Positions 41,350 to 55,106 of a stretch of DNA of 64,000 nucleotides are shown in pieces (positions within the stretch are counted from its first letter, which is position 1; each line of letters starts with the position of its first letter). The stretch lies in contig JANJXV010000048.1 in the NCBI GenBank assembly GCA_024803745.1, forward strand, positions 797,001-861,000. The letters are read 5' to 3'. The stretch comes from Megascapheus bottae (lineage: Eukaryota; Chordata; Mammalia; Rodentia; Geomyidae). A program made the translations under genes and the position numbers. The notes under the pieces were generated by a model. That model ran no database searches. It was not told the DNA's origin and was given only the letters and a program-made list of their open reading frames with translations.

Positions 41350-44250
41350 GCCCTTACCCTAACCATAACACTAAACCTAACCTTAACACATACCCTTACC
41401 CTAACTCTAACCCTAACCTTAACCGTAACCCTAAACCTAACCCTCACCCTAACCCTAACCCATACCCAAACCCTAACCCTACCATAACCCTTACCCTAAC
41501 CCTAACCCTAACCTTAACCCAACCCTAAACCTAACCCTAATCCTTACCCTAACCCTAACACTAACCCTAACCCTAAGCCTAACACTTACCCTTACCCTAA
41601 CCCTAACTCTAACCCTAACGCTTACACTTAACCTAACCCTAAACCTAACCCTAACCTTAACCCTAACCCTAAACCTAACCTCTAAAACCTAACCCTAACC
41701 GTACCCCTAACCCTAACCCTAACCATGATCATAACCCTTACACTGATCCTAACCCTACGCCTAACCCTAAAACTTACCTTACCCTAACCAAAAACCTAAC
41801 CCTAACCCTAACCCTAACCCTTCCTCTAACCCTATCCCTAACCCTAAACCTAACCGTAACCCTTACCCTTACCCTAACCCTAACACTAACCCTAAAACTT
41901 ACCCTAACCCTAACCATAACCTTAACACTTAACCTTACCCTAACACTAACCCTAACACTAACCCTTACCCTAACCCTAAACCTAACCCTAAAACTTACCC
42001 TAACCCTAACCCTAACCCTAACCCTAACCCTTACCCTAACCCTAACTCTAACCCTTAAACTTACCCTAACCCTAACCCTAACCTTAACACTTAAACTTAC
42101 CCTAACCCTAACAATAATCCTAACACTTACCTAACCCTAACCCTAACCGTAACACTTACCCTAACCTAACCCTAACCCTTACCTTAATCCTAACCCTAAC
42201 ACTAACCCTAATCCTAACTCTTACCCTTACCCTAACCCTAAACCTAACTCTAACCCTAACCGAAACCCTAACCCTTACCCTAACCCTTACCCTAACTCTT
42301 ACACTAACCCTAACCCTAACCCTAAACACTTAATCTTACCCTAACACTAACCCTAACACTAACCCTTACCCTAACCCTAACCCTAACCCTAAAACTTACC
42401 CTAACCCTAACCCTAACCCTAACCGTAACCCTTACCATAAACCTAACACTAAACCTAACCCTAACCCTTACCCTAATCCTAACCCTAACACTAATTCTAA
42501 CCCCTAACCCTAACCCTTAACCAAATCCTAACACTAAACCTAATCCTAACCCTTATCCTTAACCTTACCCTAACCCTACCACTTACCCTAACCCTAACGC
42601 CAACCCTAACCTTAAACATAACCTAATATTAACCTTAACCCTAACCCTTACCCTTACCCTAACCCTAACCCTAAACCTAACCCTAACCCTAACCCTAACT
42701 CCAAACTTAACCCTATACCTAAACCTAAGCCAAGCCCTTACCTTAACCCTAACCCTAAACCTATCACTAATCCTAACCGTAACCCTAACCATTACCGTTA
42801 CCCTAAACCTAACCCTAACCCTAATCCTAACCCTAAACCCTAACCCTAACCCTAACCCTAACCCTAATCCTTACCCTATCCTAACCCTAACACTAACCCT
42901 AACACTTACCCTTACCCTAAACCCTACACTATCCCTAACCCTAACCCTAACCCTTACCCTAACCCTAACCTTAACCCTAAACCTTACCCTTACCCTAAAC
43001 CTAACCCTAACCCTTACCCTAAACCTAACCCTAACCCTTACCCTCATCTTAACACTAACCCTAAACCTAACTCATCCCCTACCCTAACGCTAACCCTAAA
43101 TCTAATCCTAACCCTAATCCTAACCCTAGCACATACTCTTACCCTAACCCTAACCCTAACCCATACCCTAACCCTAACCCTAATCCTAACCCTTACCCTT
43201 ACCCTAACCCTAACCCTAACCTTAACCCAACCAAAACCTGACATTAACCCTAACCCTAACGCTAACCCTTACCCTTACCCTAACCCTGGCACTAAACCTA
43301 ACCCTAACCCTAACCCTAACTCTTACCCTAACCCTAACCCTAATCCTAAACCTAACCCTTACCCTTACCCTAACCCTAACCCTAACCCAAACCTAACCCT
43401 AACCCTAACAGTAACCTAAACCCTAACCCTTATCATTACCCTAACCCTAACCCTAACCATAACCATAAACCTAACCCTCAACCTACACCTAACCCTAACC
43501 CTTACCCTTACCCTAACCCTAAACCTAACCTTAACCCTAAACCTAACCTTAACCCTTACCCTAACCCTAACTCTGAACCTAAACCGAACCTTAACCCTAT
43601 CCCTAACCCTAACCCTAACCTAACCCTATACTTAATGCTAACTCTAACCCTAAAACTAACCCTTACCCTAAACATAACCCTAACCCTAACCTTTACCCTT
43701 CCCCTAACCGTAACGCTCAACCTAACCGTAACCCTAACCCTAAACCTAACGCCTAACCCTAACCCTAACCGAAACCCTTACCTTACCCTAACCCTAACCC
43801 TAAACCTAAACCTTACCCTTACCTTTACCCTAACCCTAACCTTAACCCAACCCTAACCCTAAACCTTACCCTTACCCTACCACTAACACTAACCCTAATC
43901 CTTACCCTAAACCTAAGCCTATCCCTAAACCTTACCCTTTCCCTAACTCTAACCCTAACCCTAACCCTTACCCTAACCCTAACCCTAAACCTAACCCTAA
44001 ACCTAACAATAACCATAACCCTAACCCTAACCTTAAACCTAACCCAAACCATAACCCTAACCCTAACCCGTACCTTTCCCTAACCCTAACCCTAACCCTA
44101 ACCCTATCCCTTACCCTAACCCTGACCCTTACCCTTACCCTAACCCTAACCCTACACCTAAACCTAACCCTAACCCTAACCCTAACCCTAACACCTAACC
44201 CTAACCCTAACCATAACCCTAACCCTTACCCTTACCCTAACCCTAACCCT
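41350..44250. repeat. 2.9 kb higher-order unit, copy 4 of 4
   Basis: Ends at about 44250, where copies 1-3 would enter the next GCCCTTACCC start but this copy enters different sequence. A missing T near 42877 (CCCTATCC instead of CCCTTATCC) breaks the 73-codon repeat-derived frame present in copies 1-3. Near 43035 it lacks one hexamer pair that copies 1-3 have. Confidence 0.92.
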
Positions 44251-44377
44251 GACCCTTACCATTACCCTAACACTAACCCTAACCTTAACCCCAACGCTAA
44301 ACCTGACCCTAACCCTAACCCTAACAATTAACCTAACCCTAATCCTTACACTAGCCCTAACCCTAAGCCTAACACTT

Positions 44378-44408
<31 letters not shown>

Positions 44409-45081
44409 CGCTTACCCTTACCCTAACCCTAACCCTAACCCTAACCCCTAAACCTAACCCTAACCATAACCATAACCCTTACCCTTATCCTAACCCTACC
44501 CCTAACCCTAAAACTTACCCTTACCCTAACCCCAACCCTAACCCGAACCCTAACCCTAACCCTAAACCTAACCGTAACCCTTAACCTTACCCTTAACCTA
44601 ACCCTAACACTAATCCTAACTCTACACCTAACCTTAACCATAACCCTTACCCTTACCCTAACCCTAACCCTAACCCTAAACCTAACCCTAAGCCTAACCG
44701 TAACCCTTACCCTAACCCTACCCCTGGACCTAACCCTAACCCTAACCCTAACCCTAACACTTACACTAACCCTAACACTAACCCTAATCCTAACCCTTAC
44801 CCTAATCCTAACCCTAACACTAACCCTAATCCCTAACCCTAACCCTTAACCTAACACTAACCCTAACACTAACCCTAACGTTACCCTTACCCTAAACCTA
44901 AACCTAACCCTAAAATTAACCCTAACCCTAACGCTAAACTTAAACCTATCCCTAACCCTAGCACTCGCCATTATCCTAACCCTAACCCTAAACCTATCAC
45001 TAACCCTTACCCTAACAATCACCCTTACCCTTACCCTAAACCTAACCCTAAACCTAACCCTAATCCTAACCCTAACCCTAA
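44251..45081. repeat. Right flank of the 2.9 kb array, shared with 56.96 and 59.51 kb
   Basis: GACCCTTACCATTACCC starts here and recurs at 56961 (offset 12710) and 59507. The same offset of 12710 holds on the array side of the boundary (43635 versus 56345), so the array tail plus this flank exists elsewhere as one continuous block. Confidence 0.8.
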
Positions 45082-46846
45082 CCCCTAACCCTAAACCTAA
45101 CCCTAATCCTTACCCTTATCCTAACCCTAACACTAACCCTAACACTTACCCTTACCCTAAACCCTACCCTATCCCTAACCCTAACCCTAACCCTTACCCT
45201 AACAATAACCCTAACCCTAACCCTAAAACTTACCCTTACCCTAAACCTAACCCTAACACTAACCCTAAAACTTACCCTTACCTTCAACCTAACCCTTAAC
45301 CTAACCCTTACCCCTACCCTAATGCTAACCCTAACCCTAACACATACCTGTACCCTAACACTAACCCTAACCTTAACCGTAACCCTAAACCTAACCCTAA
45401 CCCTTACCCTAACCCAAACCCTAACCCTAACCCTAACCCTATTCCTTACTCTTACCCTAACAATAACTCTAATCTTAACACAAACCTAACCCTAACCCTA
45501 ACCCTAACCCTTACCCTAACCCTAGGGCTAAACCTAACCCTAACCCTAACCCTAACCCTAACCCTAACCATAACAGTAATCCTAATCCTAACCATTACCC
45601 TTACACTAACCCTAACCCTAAACCTAACCTTAACCCTAACCCTAACCCTAACCCTAACCTTTACCCTAAACCTTATCCTTACCCTAACCCTAAACCTAAC
45701 CCTTACCCTAACCTAACCCTAAACCTAACCCTAACCCTGGCCCTAAACCTAACCCTAACCCTAACACTAATCCTAACACTTACCCTAAACCTAACCCTAA
45801 CCATTGCCCTTATCCTAACCCTAACCCTAAACTTAACCCCAACCCTAACCGTAACCCTTACCGTAACACTTACCCAAACCGTAACCCTAAACCTAACCCT
45901 AACCCTCACCCTAACCCTAACTCTAACCCTAAAACTTACCCTAACCCTAACCCTAACCCTAACCCTTAATGTTAGCCTAACCCTAACCCTAACCCTAACC
46001 TTAACCCAACGCTAAACCTAACCCTAATCCTAAATCTAACCCTTACCCTTTCCCTAACCCTAGTCCTAAACCTTACCCTAACCCCAACGCTAACCCTTAA
46101 CCTAACCCTAACCATAATCCTAACCCTAACCCTTACCCTTACCCTAACCCTAACCCTAACCCTAACCTAACTCTAACCCTAACCTTAACCCTAACGCTTA
46201 TCCTTACCCTAATCCTAACCCTAAACCTAACCTTAACCCTAAACCTAATCCTTGCCCTTACCCTAACCCTAACTCTAAACCTAACCCTAACCCTTACCCT
46301 AACACTAACCCTAACCCTAACCTAACACTTACCGTTACCCTAACCCTAACCCTAACCCTTACCCTTACCCTAACCCTAACCCTAACCCTTACTCTTACCC
46401 TTACCCTAACACTAACCCTAACCCTAACCGTAAACCTAACCCTAACCCTACCCCTAACCCTTACCCGTTCCCTAACCCTAACCCTAAACCTAACCCTTAC
46501 CCTTACCCTAACCCTAAACTTAACCCTAAACCTAACCCTAACCCTAACCCTTACTCTTACCCTAACCCTAACCGTAACCTTAACCCAATCCTAAACCTAA
46601 CCCTAACCCTTACCCTCACACTAACCCAAACCCTAATCCTTACCCTAACCCTAACCCTATCCCTAACCCTTACCGTTGCCCTAACCCTAACCCTAACCCT
46701 TACCTTTACCCTAACCCTAAACCTGACCCTAAACCTAACCCTAACCCTAACACTAAGCCTAAGCTTAACCCTAACCCTAAACCTAAGGCTTACCCTTACT
46801 CTAACCCTAAACCTAACCCTAAACCTAACCCTAACCCTAACCCTAA
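45082..46846. repeat. 1765 bp tandem unit, copy 1
   Basis: Starts at CCCCTAACCCTAAACC, which recurs at 46847. Interior anchors are ACATACCTGTACCC (near 45341 and 47139), AACACAAACC (near 45478 and 47270) and GCTAAACC preceded by CCAACG (near 46010 and 47769). Similar series occur from 57936 and 60470. Confidence 0.8.
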
Positions 46847-47910
46847 CCCCTAACCCTAAACCTAACCCTAATCCTTACCCTTATCCTAACGCTAACACTA
46901 ACCCTAACACTTACCCTTACCCTAAACCCTACCCTATCCCTAACCCTAACCCTAACCCTTACCCTAACAATAACCCTAACCCTAACCCTAAAACTTACCC
47001 TTACCCTAAACCTAACCCTAACCATTACCCTAAACCTAACCCTAACCCTAACCCTAAAACTTACCCTTACCTTCAACCTAACCCTTAACCTAACACTTAC
47101 CAATACCCTAACGCTAACCCTAACCCTAACCCTAACACATACCTGTACCCTAACACTAACCCTAACCTTAACCATAACCCTAATCCTTACCCTAACCCAA
47201 ACCCTAACCCTAACCCTAACCCTATTCCTTACCCTTACCCTAACAATAACCCTAACCTTAACACAAACCTAAACCTAACCCTAACCCTAACCCTTACCCT
47301 TACCCTAAACCTAGCGCTAAACCTAACCCTAACCCTAACCCTAACCCTAACCATAACAGTAATCCTAATCCTAACCATTACCCTTACCGTAACCCTAACC
47401 CTAAACCTAACCGTAACCCTAACCCTAACCCTAACCTTTACCCTAACCCTTATCCTTACCCTAACCCTAAACCTAACCCTAACCCTGGCCCTAACCCTAA
47501 CCCTAACCCTAACACTAATCCGAACACTTACCCTAAACCTAACCCTAACCATTGCCCTTATCCTAACCCTAACCCTAAACTTAACCGCATCCCTAAACCT
47601 AACCCTAACCGTAACCCTTACCCTAACACTTACCCTAACCGTAACTCTAAACCTAACCCTAACCCTCACCCTAACCCTAACTCTAACCCTAAAACTTACC
47701 CTAACCCTAACCCTAACCCTAACCCTTAACCTTAGCCTAACCCAAACCCTAACCCTAACCTTAACCCAACGCTAAACCTAACCCTAATCCTAAATCTAAC
47801 CCTTACCCTTACCCTAACCCTAGTCCTAAACCTTACCCTAACCCCAACCCTAACCCTTAACCTAACCCTAACCATAATCCTAACCCTAACCCGTACCCTT
47901 ACCCTAACCC
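46847..47910. repeat. 1765 bp tandem unit, copy 2 (truncated)
   Basis: Follows copy 1 in the same order until about 47910, where it leaves the copy 1 pattern and lacks the last 0.7 kb (46145-46846), which holds the AAGCTT string. Confidence 0.75.
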
Positions 47911-49949
47911 TAACTCTAACTCTAAACTTAACCCTATCCCTAACCCTAAACCTAACACCTACCCTTACCCTAAAACTAACCCTAAACCTAACCCTAACCC
48001 TAACCCTAACCCTAACCCCTAACCCTAACCCTAACTCTAATCCGTACCCTTATCCTAACCCTAACACTAACACTAACACTTACCCTTACCCTAAACCCTA
48101 CCCTATCCCTAACCCTAACCCTAACCCTTACCCTAACCCTAACCCTAACCCTAACCCTAAACCTTACCCTTACCCTAAACCTAATCCTAACCCTTACCAT
48201 AATCCTAACCCTAACCCTAGCCTTAACCGTAACCCTAAACCTAACCCTAACCATAGCCCTTATCCTTACCCTAACCCTAACCCTAACCATAACCCTTACC
48301 CTTACCCTAACCCTAACCTTAACGCAACCCTAAACCTAACCCTAACCCTAACCCTAACACTTACACTTATCCAAACCCTAGCGCTAAACCTAACCCTAAC
48401 CCTAACCCTAACCCTTACCCTAAACCTAACCCTAATCCTACCTCTAACCCTTACCCTTACCCTAACCCTAACCCTAAACCTAACCCTCATCCTAACCCTA
48501 ACCCTAACCTTAACCATAAACCTTATCCTTAACCTAACCCTAACCTTAACCCTAATACTAAACCTAACCCTAAAACTAAACCTAACCCTTACCCTTACCC
48601 TAACCCTAACCCTAATCCTAACCCTAAACCTAACCCTAACCCTAACCCTAACACTAACCCTTACCCTTCCCCTAACCCTAACCCTAACCCTTACCCTTAC
48701 CCTAACATTAACCCTAACCCTAACCCTAACACTTACTCTAACCCTAAGCCTAACCCTAACCCTAAACCTAATCCTAACCCTAACCCTAACCCTTACCTTT
48801 ACCCTAACCCTAAACCTAAACGTAACCCTAACCCTTACTCTTACCCTTACCCTCACCTAAACTTAAACCTAACCCTAACCCTAACCCTAACCTTAACCCT
48901 AAACCCTTATCCTTACCCTAACCCTAACCCTAACCATAAACCTACCCCTAACCCTAACCTTAACCCTAACACTTTCCCTTAACCTAAACCTAACCCTAAC
49001 CATAAACCTAACATTAACCCTAAACTTAACCATTATCCTTACCCTAACCGTAAGCCTAAAACTAACCCTAACCGTAACCCTAAACCTAACCCCTACCGCT
49101 GTCCCTACCCCTTACCCTTACCCTAACCCTAACTCTAACCCTAACCCTAACACTCACCCTAACCCTCACCCTAACCATTACCCTTATATTAAACCTGACC
49201 TAAACTTAACCCCAACCCTAAACCTAACCCTAACCCTAACCCTTAACCTAACACTTACCCTTACCCTAACCCTAACCCTAACCCTTACCCTTACCCTAAC
49301 TTTAAACCTAAATCTAACCCTAAACCTAACCCTAACCCTTACCCTAACCCTAACCCTAACTCTTACCCTAACCCTAACCCTAACCCTAACCTTAAACCTA
49401 ACCATAACCATAACCCCAAACCTAACCCTTACCCTTACCTTAAACCTAACCCTAAGAATAAACCTAACCCTAACCCTAACTCTAAACTTAACCCTAACCC
49501 TAACCCTAACCCTTGCCCTTACCCTAACCCTAACCCTAAACCTATCACTAACCCTAACCCTAACCCTAACCCTTAACCTTAACCTAACCCTAACCCTATC
49601 CCTAACCTTAACCCAAGCCTAAACCTAACCCTAATCCTAACCCAAATCCTTACCCTTACCCTAACCCTAGCCCTAAACATGATCCTAACCCCAACCCTAA
49701 CCCTTACCCTAACCCTAACCATAATCCTAACCCTAACCCTTACCCTTATGCTAACCCTAACCCTAACCTAATCCTAAACCTAACTCTAAGCATAACCTTA
49801 ACCCTAACACTTATCCTTACCCTAATCCTAACCCTAAACGTAACCCTAACCCTAGACCTAACCCTTGCCCTTACCCTAACCCTAACTCTAAAACTAACCC
49901 TAACCCTTACCCTAACACTAACCCTAACCCTAACCCTAACCCTAACCCT
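47911..49949. repeat. Mosaic hexamer region
   Basis: Degenerate hexamers. It begins with a diverged relative of the 45082 series (near 48012) and contains an off-pattern islet near 49091-49112 (CCCCTACCGCTGTCCC). No period was assigned and no gene is visible. Confidence 0.5.
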
Positions 49950-52217
49950 AAACCTAACCCTACCCCTACCCCTAACCCTTACCCTTTCCCTAACACTAAC
50001 CCTAAACCTAACCCTTACCCTTACCCTAACCCTAAACCTAACCCTAAATCTAACCCTAACCCTAACCCTAACCATAACCTTAACCCAATCCTAACCCTAA
50101 CCCTAACCCTTACCCTCACACTAACCCTAACCCTAATCCTTACATTAACCCTAACCCTATCCCTAACGCTTACCATTTCCCTAACCATAACCCTAACCCT
50201 TACATTTACCCTAACCCTAAACTGAACCCTAACCCTAACACTAAGCCTAAGCTTAAACCTAACCCAAACCCTAACCCTAACCCTAACCCGTACCTTTCCC
50301 TAACCCTAACCCTAAACCTAACCCTAACCCTAACCCTAATCATGACCCTTACCCTTACCCTAACCCTAACCCTAACCCTACACCTAACCCTAACCCTAAC
50401 CCTAACACTTAACCCTAACCCCAACCCTAACCCTTACCCTTACCCTTACCCTAACCCTAACCCTAACTCTGACCCTTACCATTACCCTAACCCTAACCCT
50501 AACCTTAACTTCAAACCTAAACCTAACCCTAACCCTAACCATAACCCTTAACCTAACTCTAATCCTTACCCTAACCCTAACCCTAAACTTAATCCTAGGC
50601 CTAACACTTAACCTTACCCTAACCCTAACCCTAACCCTAACGCTTACCCTTACCCTAACCCTAAACCTAACTCTGACCGTAACCCTAACCATAAACGTAA
50701 CTGCCAACCCTAACTCTCACACTAACCCCTAACCCTATCCCTAACCATAACCATAACCCTTACCCTTTTCCTAACCCTGCCCCTAACCCTAAAACTTACG
50801 CTTATCCTAACCTCTCCCTAATTCTAACCTTAACCTAAACTTTCCCCTAACCCTAACCCTAACCCTAACCCGACCCTAACCCTTACCCTTACCCTAACCT
50901 TAAACCTAACCCTAACCCTAACCCTAACACTTACCCTTACACTAACCCTAACCCTAATCTTAACCCCAACCCGAACCCTAACCCTAACCCTAACCCTAAA
51001 CCGAACCTTAACCCTAACCCTTATCCTTACCCTAACCCTAACCCTAAGCCTAACCCTAACCCAAAACCTAACCGTTACCCTTACGCTAACCCTAACCCTA
51101 AACCTAACCGTAAACCTTACCCTAACCCTAACACTAATCCTAACTGTAACCCTAACCTTAACCCAAACCATTACACTTACCCTAACCCTAACCCTAAACC
51201 TAACCCTAAACCTAACCCTAACCCTAACCCTAATCCTTACCCTAATCCTAACCCTAACCATAACCCTTACCCTAACCCTAATACTTACCCTAAACCTAAC
51301 CCTTCCCATAACCCTTACCCTAACCCTAATCCTTACCCTAACCCTAACCCTAACCCTAAACCTTCCCCTAACCCTAACCCTAACCCTAACCTTACACTAA
51401 CCCTTACCCTTACCCTAACCTTAAAGATAACCCTAACCCTAACCCTAACCCTTACCCTTACATTAACCCTAAACCTAAACTTAACCCTAACCCGAACCCT
51501 AACCCTAACCCTAAACCTAACCTAAATCCTAACCCTTATCCTTAACCTAACCCTAACCATAACCCTAACCCTAAGCCTAACCCTAACGCTAACCCTAACC
51601 CTAACCCTAATCATTGCCTTATCCTAACCCTAACCCTAAACTTAACCCCAACCCTAAACCTAACCCTAACCCTAAACCTTACCCTAACACTTACCCTAAC
51701 CGTAACAATAACCCTAACCTTAACCCTTACGCTAACCCTAACTCTAACCCTAAAACTTACCCTAACTCTTACCCTAACCGTAACCCTAACCCTAACCCTA
51801 ACCCGTACCCTAACCCTAACTCTAACCCTAAAACTTACCCTAACCCTAACCCTAACCTTAACACTTAACCTTACCCTAACCCTAACCCTAACCCAAACCC
51901 TTACCCTTAACCTTACCCTAACACTAACCCTAACCCTAACCCTAACCCTAAACCTAACCCTACCCCTACAACTAACCCTTACCCTTTCCCTAACACTAAC
52001 CCTAAAACTAACCCTTACCCTTACCCTAACCCTAAACCTAACCCTAAACCTAACCCTAACCCTAACCCTAACCCTAACCTTAACCCAATCCTAACCCTAA
52101 ACCTAACCCTTACCCTCACACTAACCCTAACCCTAACACTTACCCTTCCCTAACCCTAAACCTCACCCTTACCCTTACCCTTACGCTTACCCTAACACTA
52201 ACCCTAACCCTAACCCT
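49950..52217. repeat. 2.26 kb tandem unit, copy 1
   Basis: TTTCCCTAACACTAACCC at 49985 recurs at 52253 (2268 bp), AAGCCTAAGCTTAAACC at 50244 recurs at 52506 (2262 bp), and GCCAACCC at 50703 recurs at 52935 (2232 bp). Homology continues at least to 51900 versus 54240. A 268 bp echo of its start lies at 51940-52200 (TTTCCC at 51985). Confidence 0.8.
50703..50825. repeat. GCCAACCC/TTTTC module, copy 3
   Basis: Begins GCCAACCCTAACTCTCACAC and continues through CCCTTTTCC to AAACTTACGCTTATCC. It lies inside the first 2.26 kb unit. Confidence 0.8.
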
Positions 52218-54340
52218 AAACCTAACCCTAACCCTACCCCTAACGCTTACCCTTTCCCTAACACTAACCCTAAACCTAACCCTTACCCTTACCCTAACCC
52301 TAAACCTAACCCTAAACCTAACCCTAACCCTAACCCTAACCTTAATCCAATCCTAACCCTAACCCTAACCCTTACCCTCACACTAACCCTAACCCTAATC
52401 CTTACCCTAACCCTAACCCTATCCCTAACCCTTACACTTTCCCAAACCCTAACCCTAACCCTTATCTTTACCCTAACCCTAAACCTAACCCTAACCCTAA
52501 CACTAAGCCTAAGCTTAAACCTAACCCAAACCCTAACCCTAACCCTAACCCGTACCTTTCCCTAACCCTAACCCTAAACCTAACCCTAACGCTAACCCTA
52601 ACCCTGACCCTTACCCTTACCCTAACCCTAACCCTACACCTAACCCTAACCCTAACCCTAACACTTAACCCTAACCCTAACCCTTACCCTTACCCTAACC
52701 CTAACCCTAACTCTCACCGTTACCATTACCCTAACCCTAATCCTAAACTTAACCCCAAACCTAAACCTAAACCTAACCCTAACCATAACCCTTAACCTAA
52801 CTCTAATCCTTACCCTAACCCTAACCCTAGGCCTAACACTTACCCTTACCCTAACCCTAACCCTAACCCTAACTCTTACCCTTACCCTAATCCTAAACCT
52901 AACCCTGACCCTAACACTAACCCTAAACCTAACAGCCAACCCTAACCCTCACACTAACCCCTAACCCTATCCCTAACCATAACCATAACCCTTACCCTTT
53001 TCCTAACCCTACCCCTAACCCTAAAACTTACGCTTATCCTAACCCCTCCCTAATTCTAACCTTAACCCTAACCCTTCCCCTAACCCTGACCCTAACCCTA
53101 ACCCTAACCCGACCCTAACCCTTACCCTTACCCTAACCTTAAACCTAACCCTAACCCTAACCCTAACCCTTACCCTTACACTAACCCTAACCCTAATCTT
53201 AACCCCAACCCGAACCCTAACCCAACCCTAAACCGAAACTTAACCCTAACCCTTATCCTTACCCTAACCCTAACCCTAACCCTAAGCCTAAACCTAACCC
53301 AAAACCTACCCTTACGCTTACGCTAACCCTAACCCTAAACCTAACCGTAAACCTTAACCTAACGCTAACACTAATCCTAACTCTAACCCTAACCTTAACT
53401 CAAACCCTTACCCTTACCCTAACCCTAACCCTAAACCTAACCCTAAACCTAAACCTAACCCTAACCCTAATCCTTACCCTAATCCTAACCCTAACCATAA
53501 CCCTTACCCTAACCCTAATCCTTACCCTAATCCTTACCCTAACCCTAACCATAACCATAACCCTTACCCTAAACCTAATTCTTACCCTAACCCTAACCCT
53601 AACCCTAAACCTTCCCCTAACCCTAACCCTAACCCTAACCCTAACCCTACCCTAACCCTTACCCTTACCCTAACCTTAAAGCTAACCCGAACCCTAACCC
53701 TAACCCTTACCCTTACATTAACCCTAACCCTAACCTTAACCCTAACCCGAACCCTAACCCTAACCCTAAACCTAACCTTACTCCTAACTCTTATCCTTAC
53801 CCTAACCCTAACCATAACCCTAACCCTAAGCCTAACCCTAACCCTAAACCTAACCCTTACCCTTACCCTTACGCGAACCCTAACCCAAAACCTAATCGTA
53901 ACCCTTACTCTAACCCTAACCCTAAACCTAACCCTAACCCTAACCCTAACCCTAACCCTTATCCTAAAAGTAACCCTGGCCCTCACCCTAACCCTAACCC
54001 TAACCCTAACCCTAACACTTACCCTAACCCTAACCCTAAACATTGCCCTTATCCTAACCCTAACCCTAAACTTAACCCCAACCCTAAACCTATACCTAAC
54101 CCTAAACCTTACCCTAACACTTACACTAACCGTAACCGAAACCCTAACCCTAACCCTTACCCTAACCCTAACTCTAACCCTAAAACTTACCCTAACCCTA
54201 ACCCTAACCTTAACACTTAACCTTACCCTAACCCTAACCCTAACCCTTACCCTAACCCTAACCCTAACCCTAACACTTACCCTAAACCTAACCCTTACCC
54301 TAACCCTAACCCTAACCCTAACCCTTACCATAATCCTAAC
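52218..54340. repeat. 2.26 kb tandem unit, copy 2
   Basis: Partner of 49950-52217. The right part resembles 30113-30778 and 62900-63800. It lies partly within the longest Arg-Val minus-strand frame (53582-54808, 408 codons), which is repeat-derived. Confidence 0.8.
52935..53055. repeat. GCCAACCC/TTTTC module, copy 4
   Basis: Same order as copy 3, 2232 bp downstream, inside the second 2.26 kb unit. Confidence 0.8.
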
Positions 54341-54803
54341 CCTAACACTAACCCTAAGCTCTAACCCTAACCTTAACCTAACCCTAAACCTAACCCTAGC
54401 CCTTACCCTTACCCTAACCCTAAACCTAACTCTAACCCTAACCCAAACCCTAACCCTTACCCTAACCCTAACCCTAAACCTTACCATAACCCTAACCCTA
54501 ACCCTATCCTTAAACCTAACCCTAACCCTAACCATAACCCTAACCCTTACCCTTACCCTAACCCTAACCCTAACTCTCACCCTTACCATTACCCTAACCC
54601 TAACCCTAACCTTAACCCCAAACCTAAACCTAAACCTAACCCTAACCATAACTCTTAACCTAACTTTAATCCTTACCCTAACCCTAACCCTAACCCTAGG
54701 CCTAACACTTACCCTTACCCTAACCCTAACCCTAACCCTAACGCTTACCCTTACCCTAACCCTAAAACTAACCCTGACCCTAATACTAACCATAAACCTA
54801 ACT

Positions 54804-54921
54804 GCCAACCCTAACCCTCACACTAACCCCTAAGCGTATCCCTAACCATAACCATAACACTTACCCTTTTCCTAACCCTACCACTAAACCTAAAACTTAT
54901 GCTTATCCTAACCCCTCCCTA
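54804..54921. repeat. GCCAACCC/TTTTC module, copy 5
   Basis: Same order, with CCTAAGCGTATCCC and CTACCACTAAACC as private changes. It lies 1869 bp after copy 4. Confidence 0.8.
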
Positions 54922-55106
54922 ACTCTAACCTTAACCCTAACCCTTCCCCTAACCCTAACCCTAACCCTAACCATAACCCTTACCCTTACACTAACCCTAA
55001 TCCTAATCTTAACCCCAACCCGAACCCTAACCCAACCCTAAACCGAACCTTAACCCTAACCCTTATCCTTACCCTAACACTAACCCTAGCCCTTACCCTT
55101 ACCCTT

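Noticed and set aside
32641..44250. Centromeric satellite
   Set aside because: The unit-of-units structure resembles centromeric higher-order repeats, but the base motif is telomeric and nothing in the sequence shows centromere function; there is no CENP-B-box-like string.
53582..54808. 408-codon Arg-Val frame on the minus strand, and many similar ones
   Set aside because: It is the translation of TTAGGG in the AGG-GTT frame. The Met starts come from CCATAA-type variants, and the ends come from 5-mer or 7-mer phase shifts. Treated as repeat by-products, not genes.
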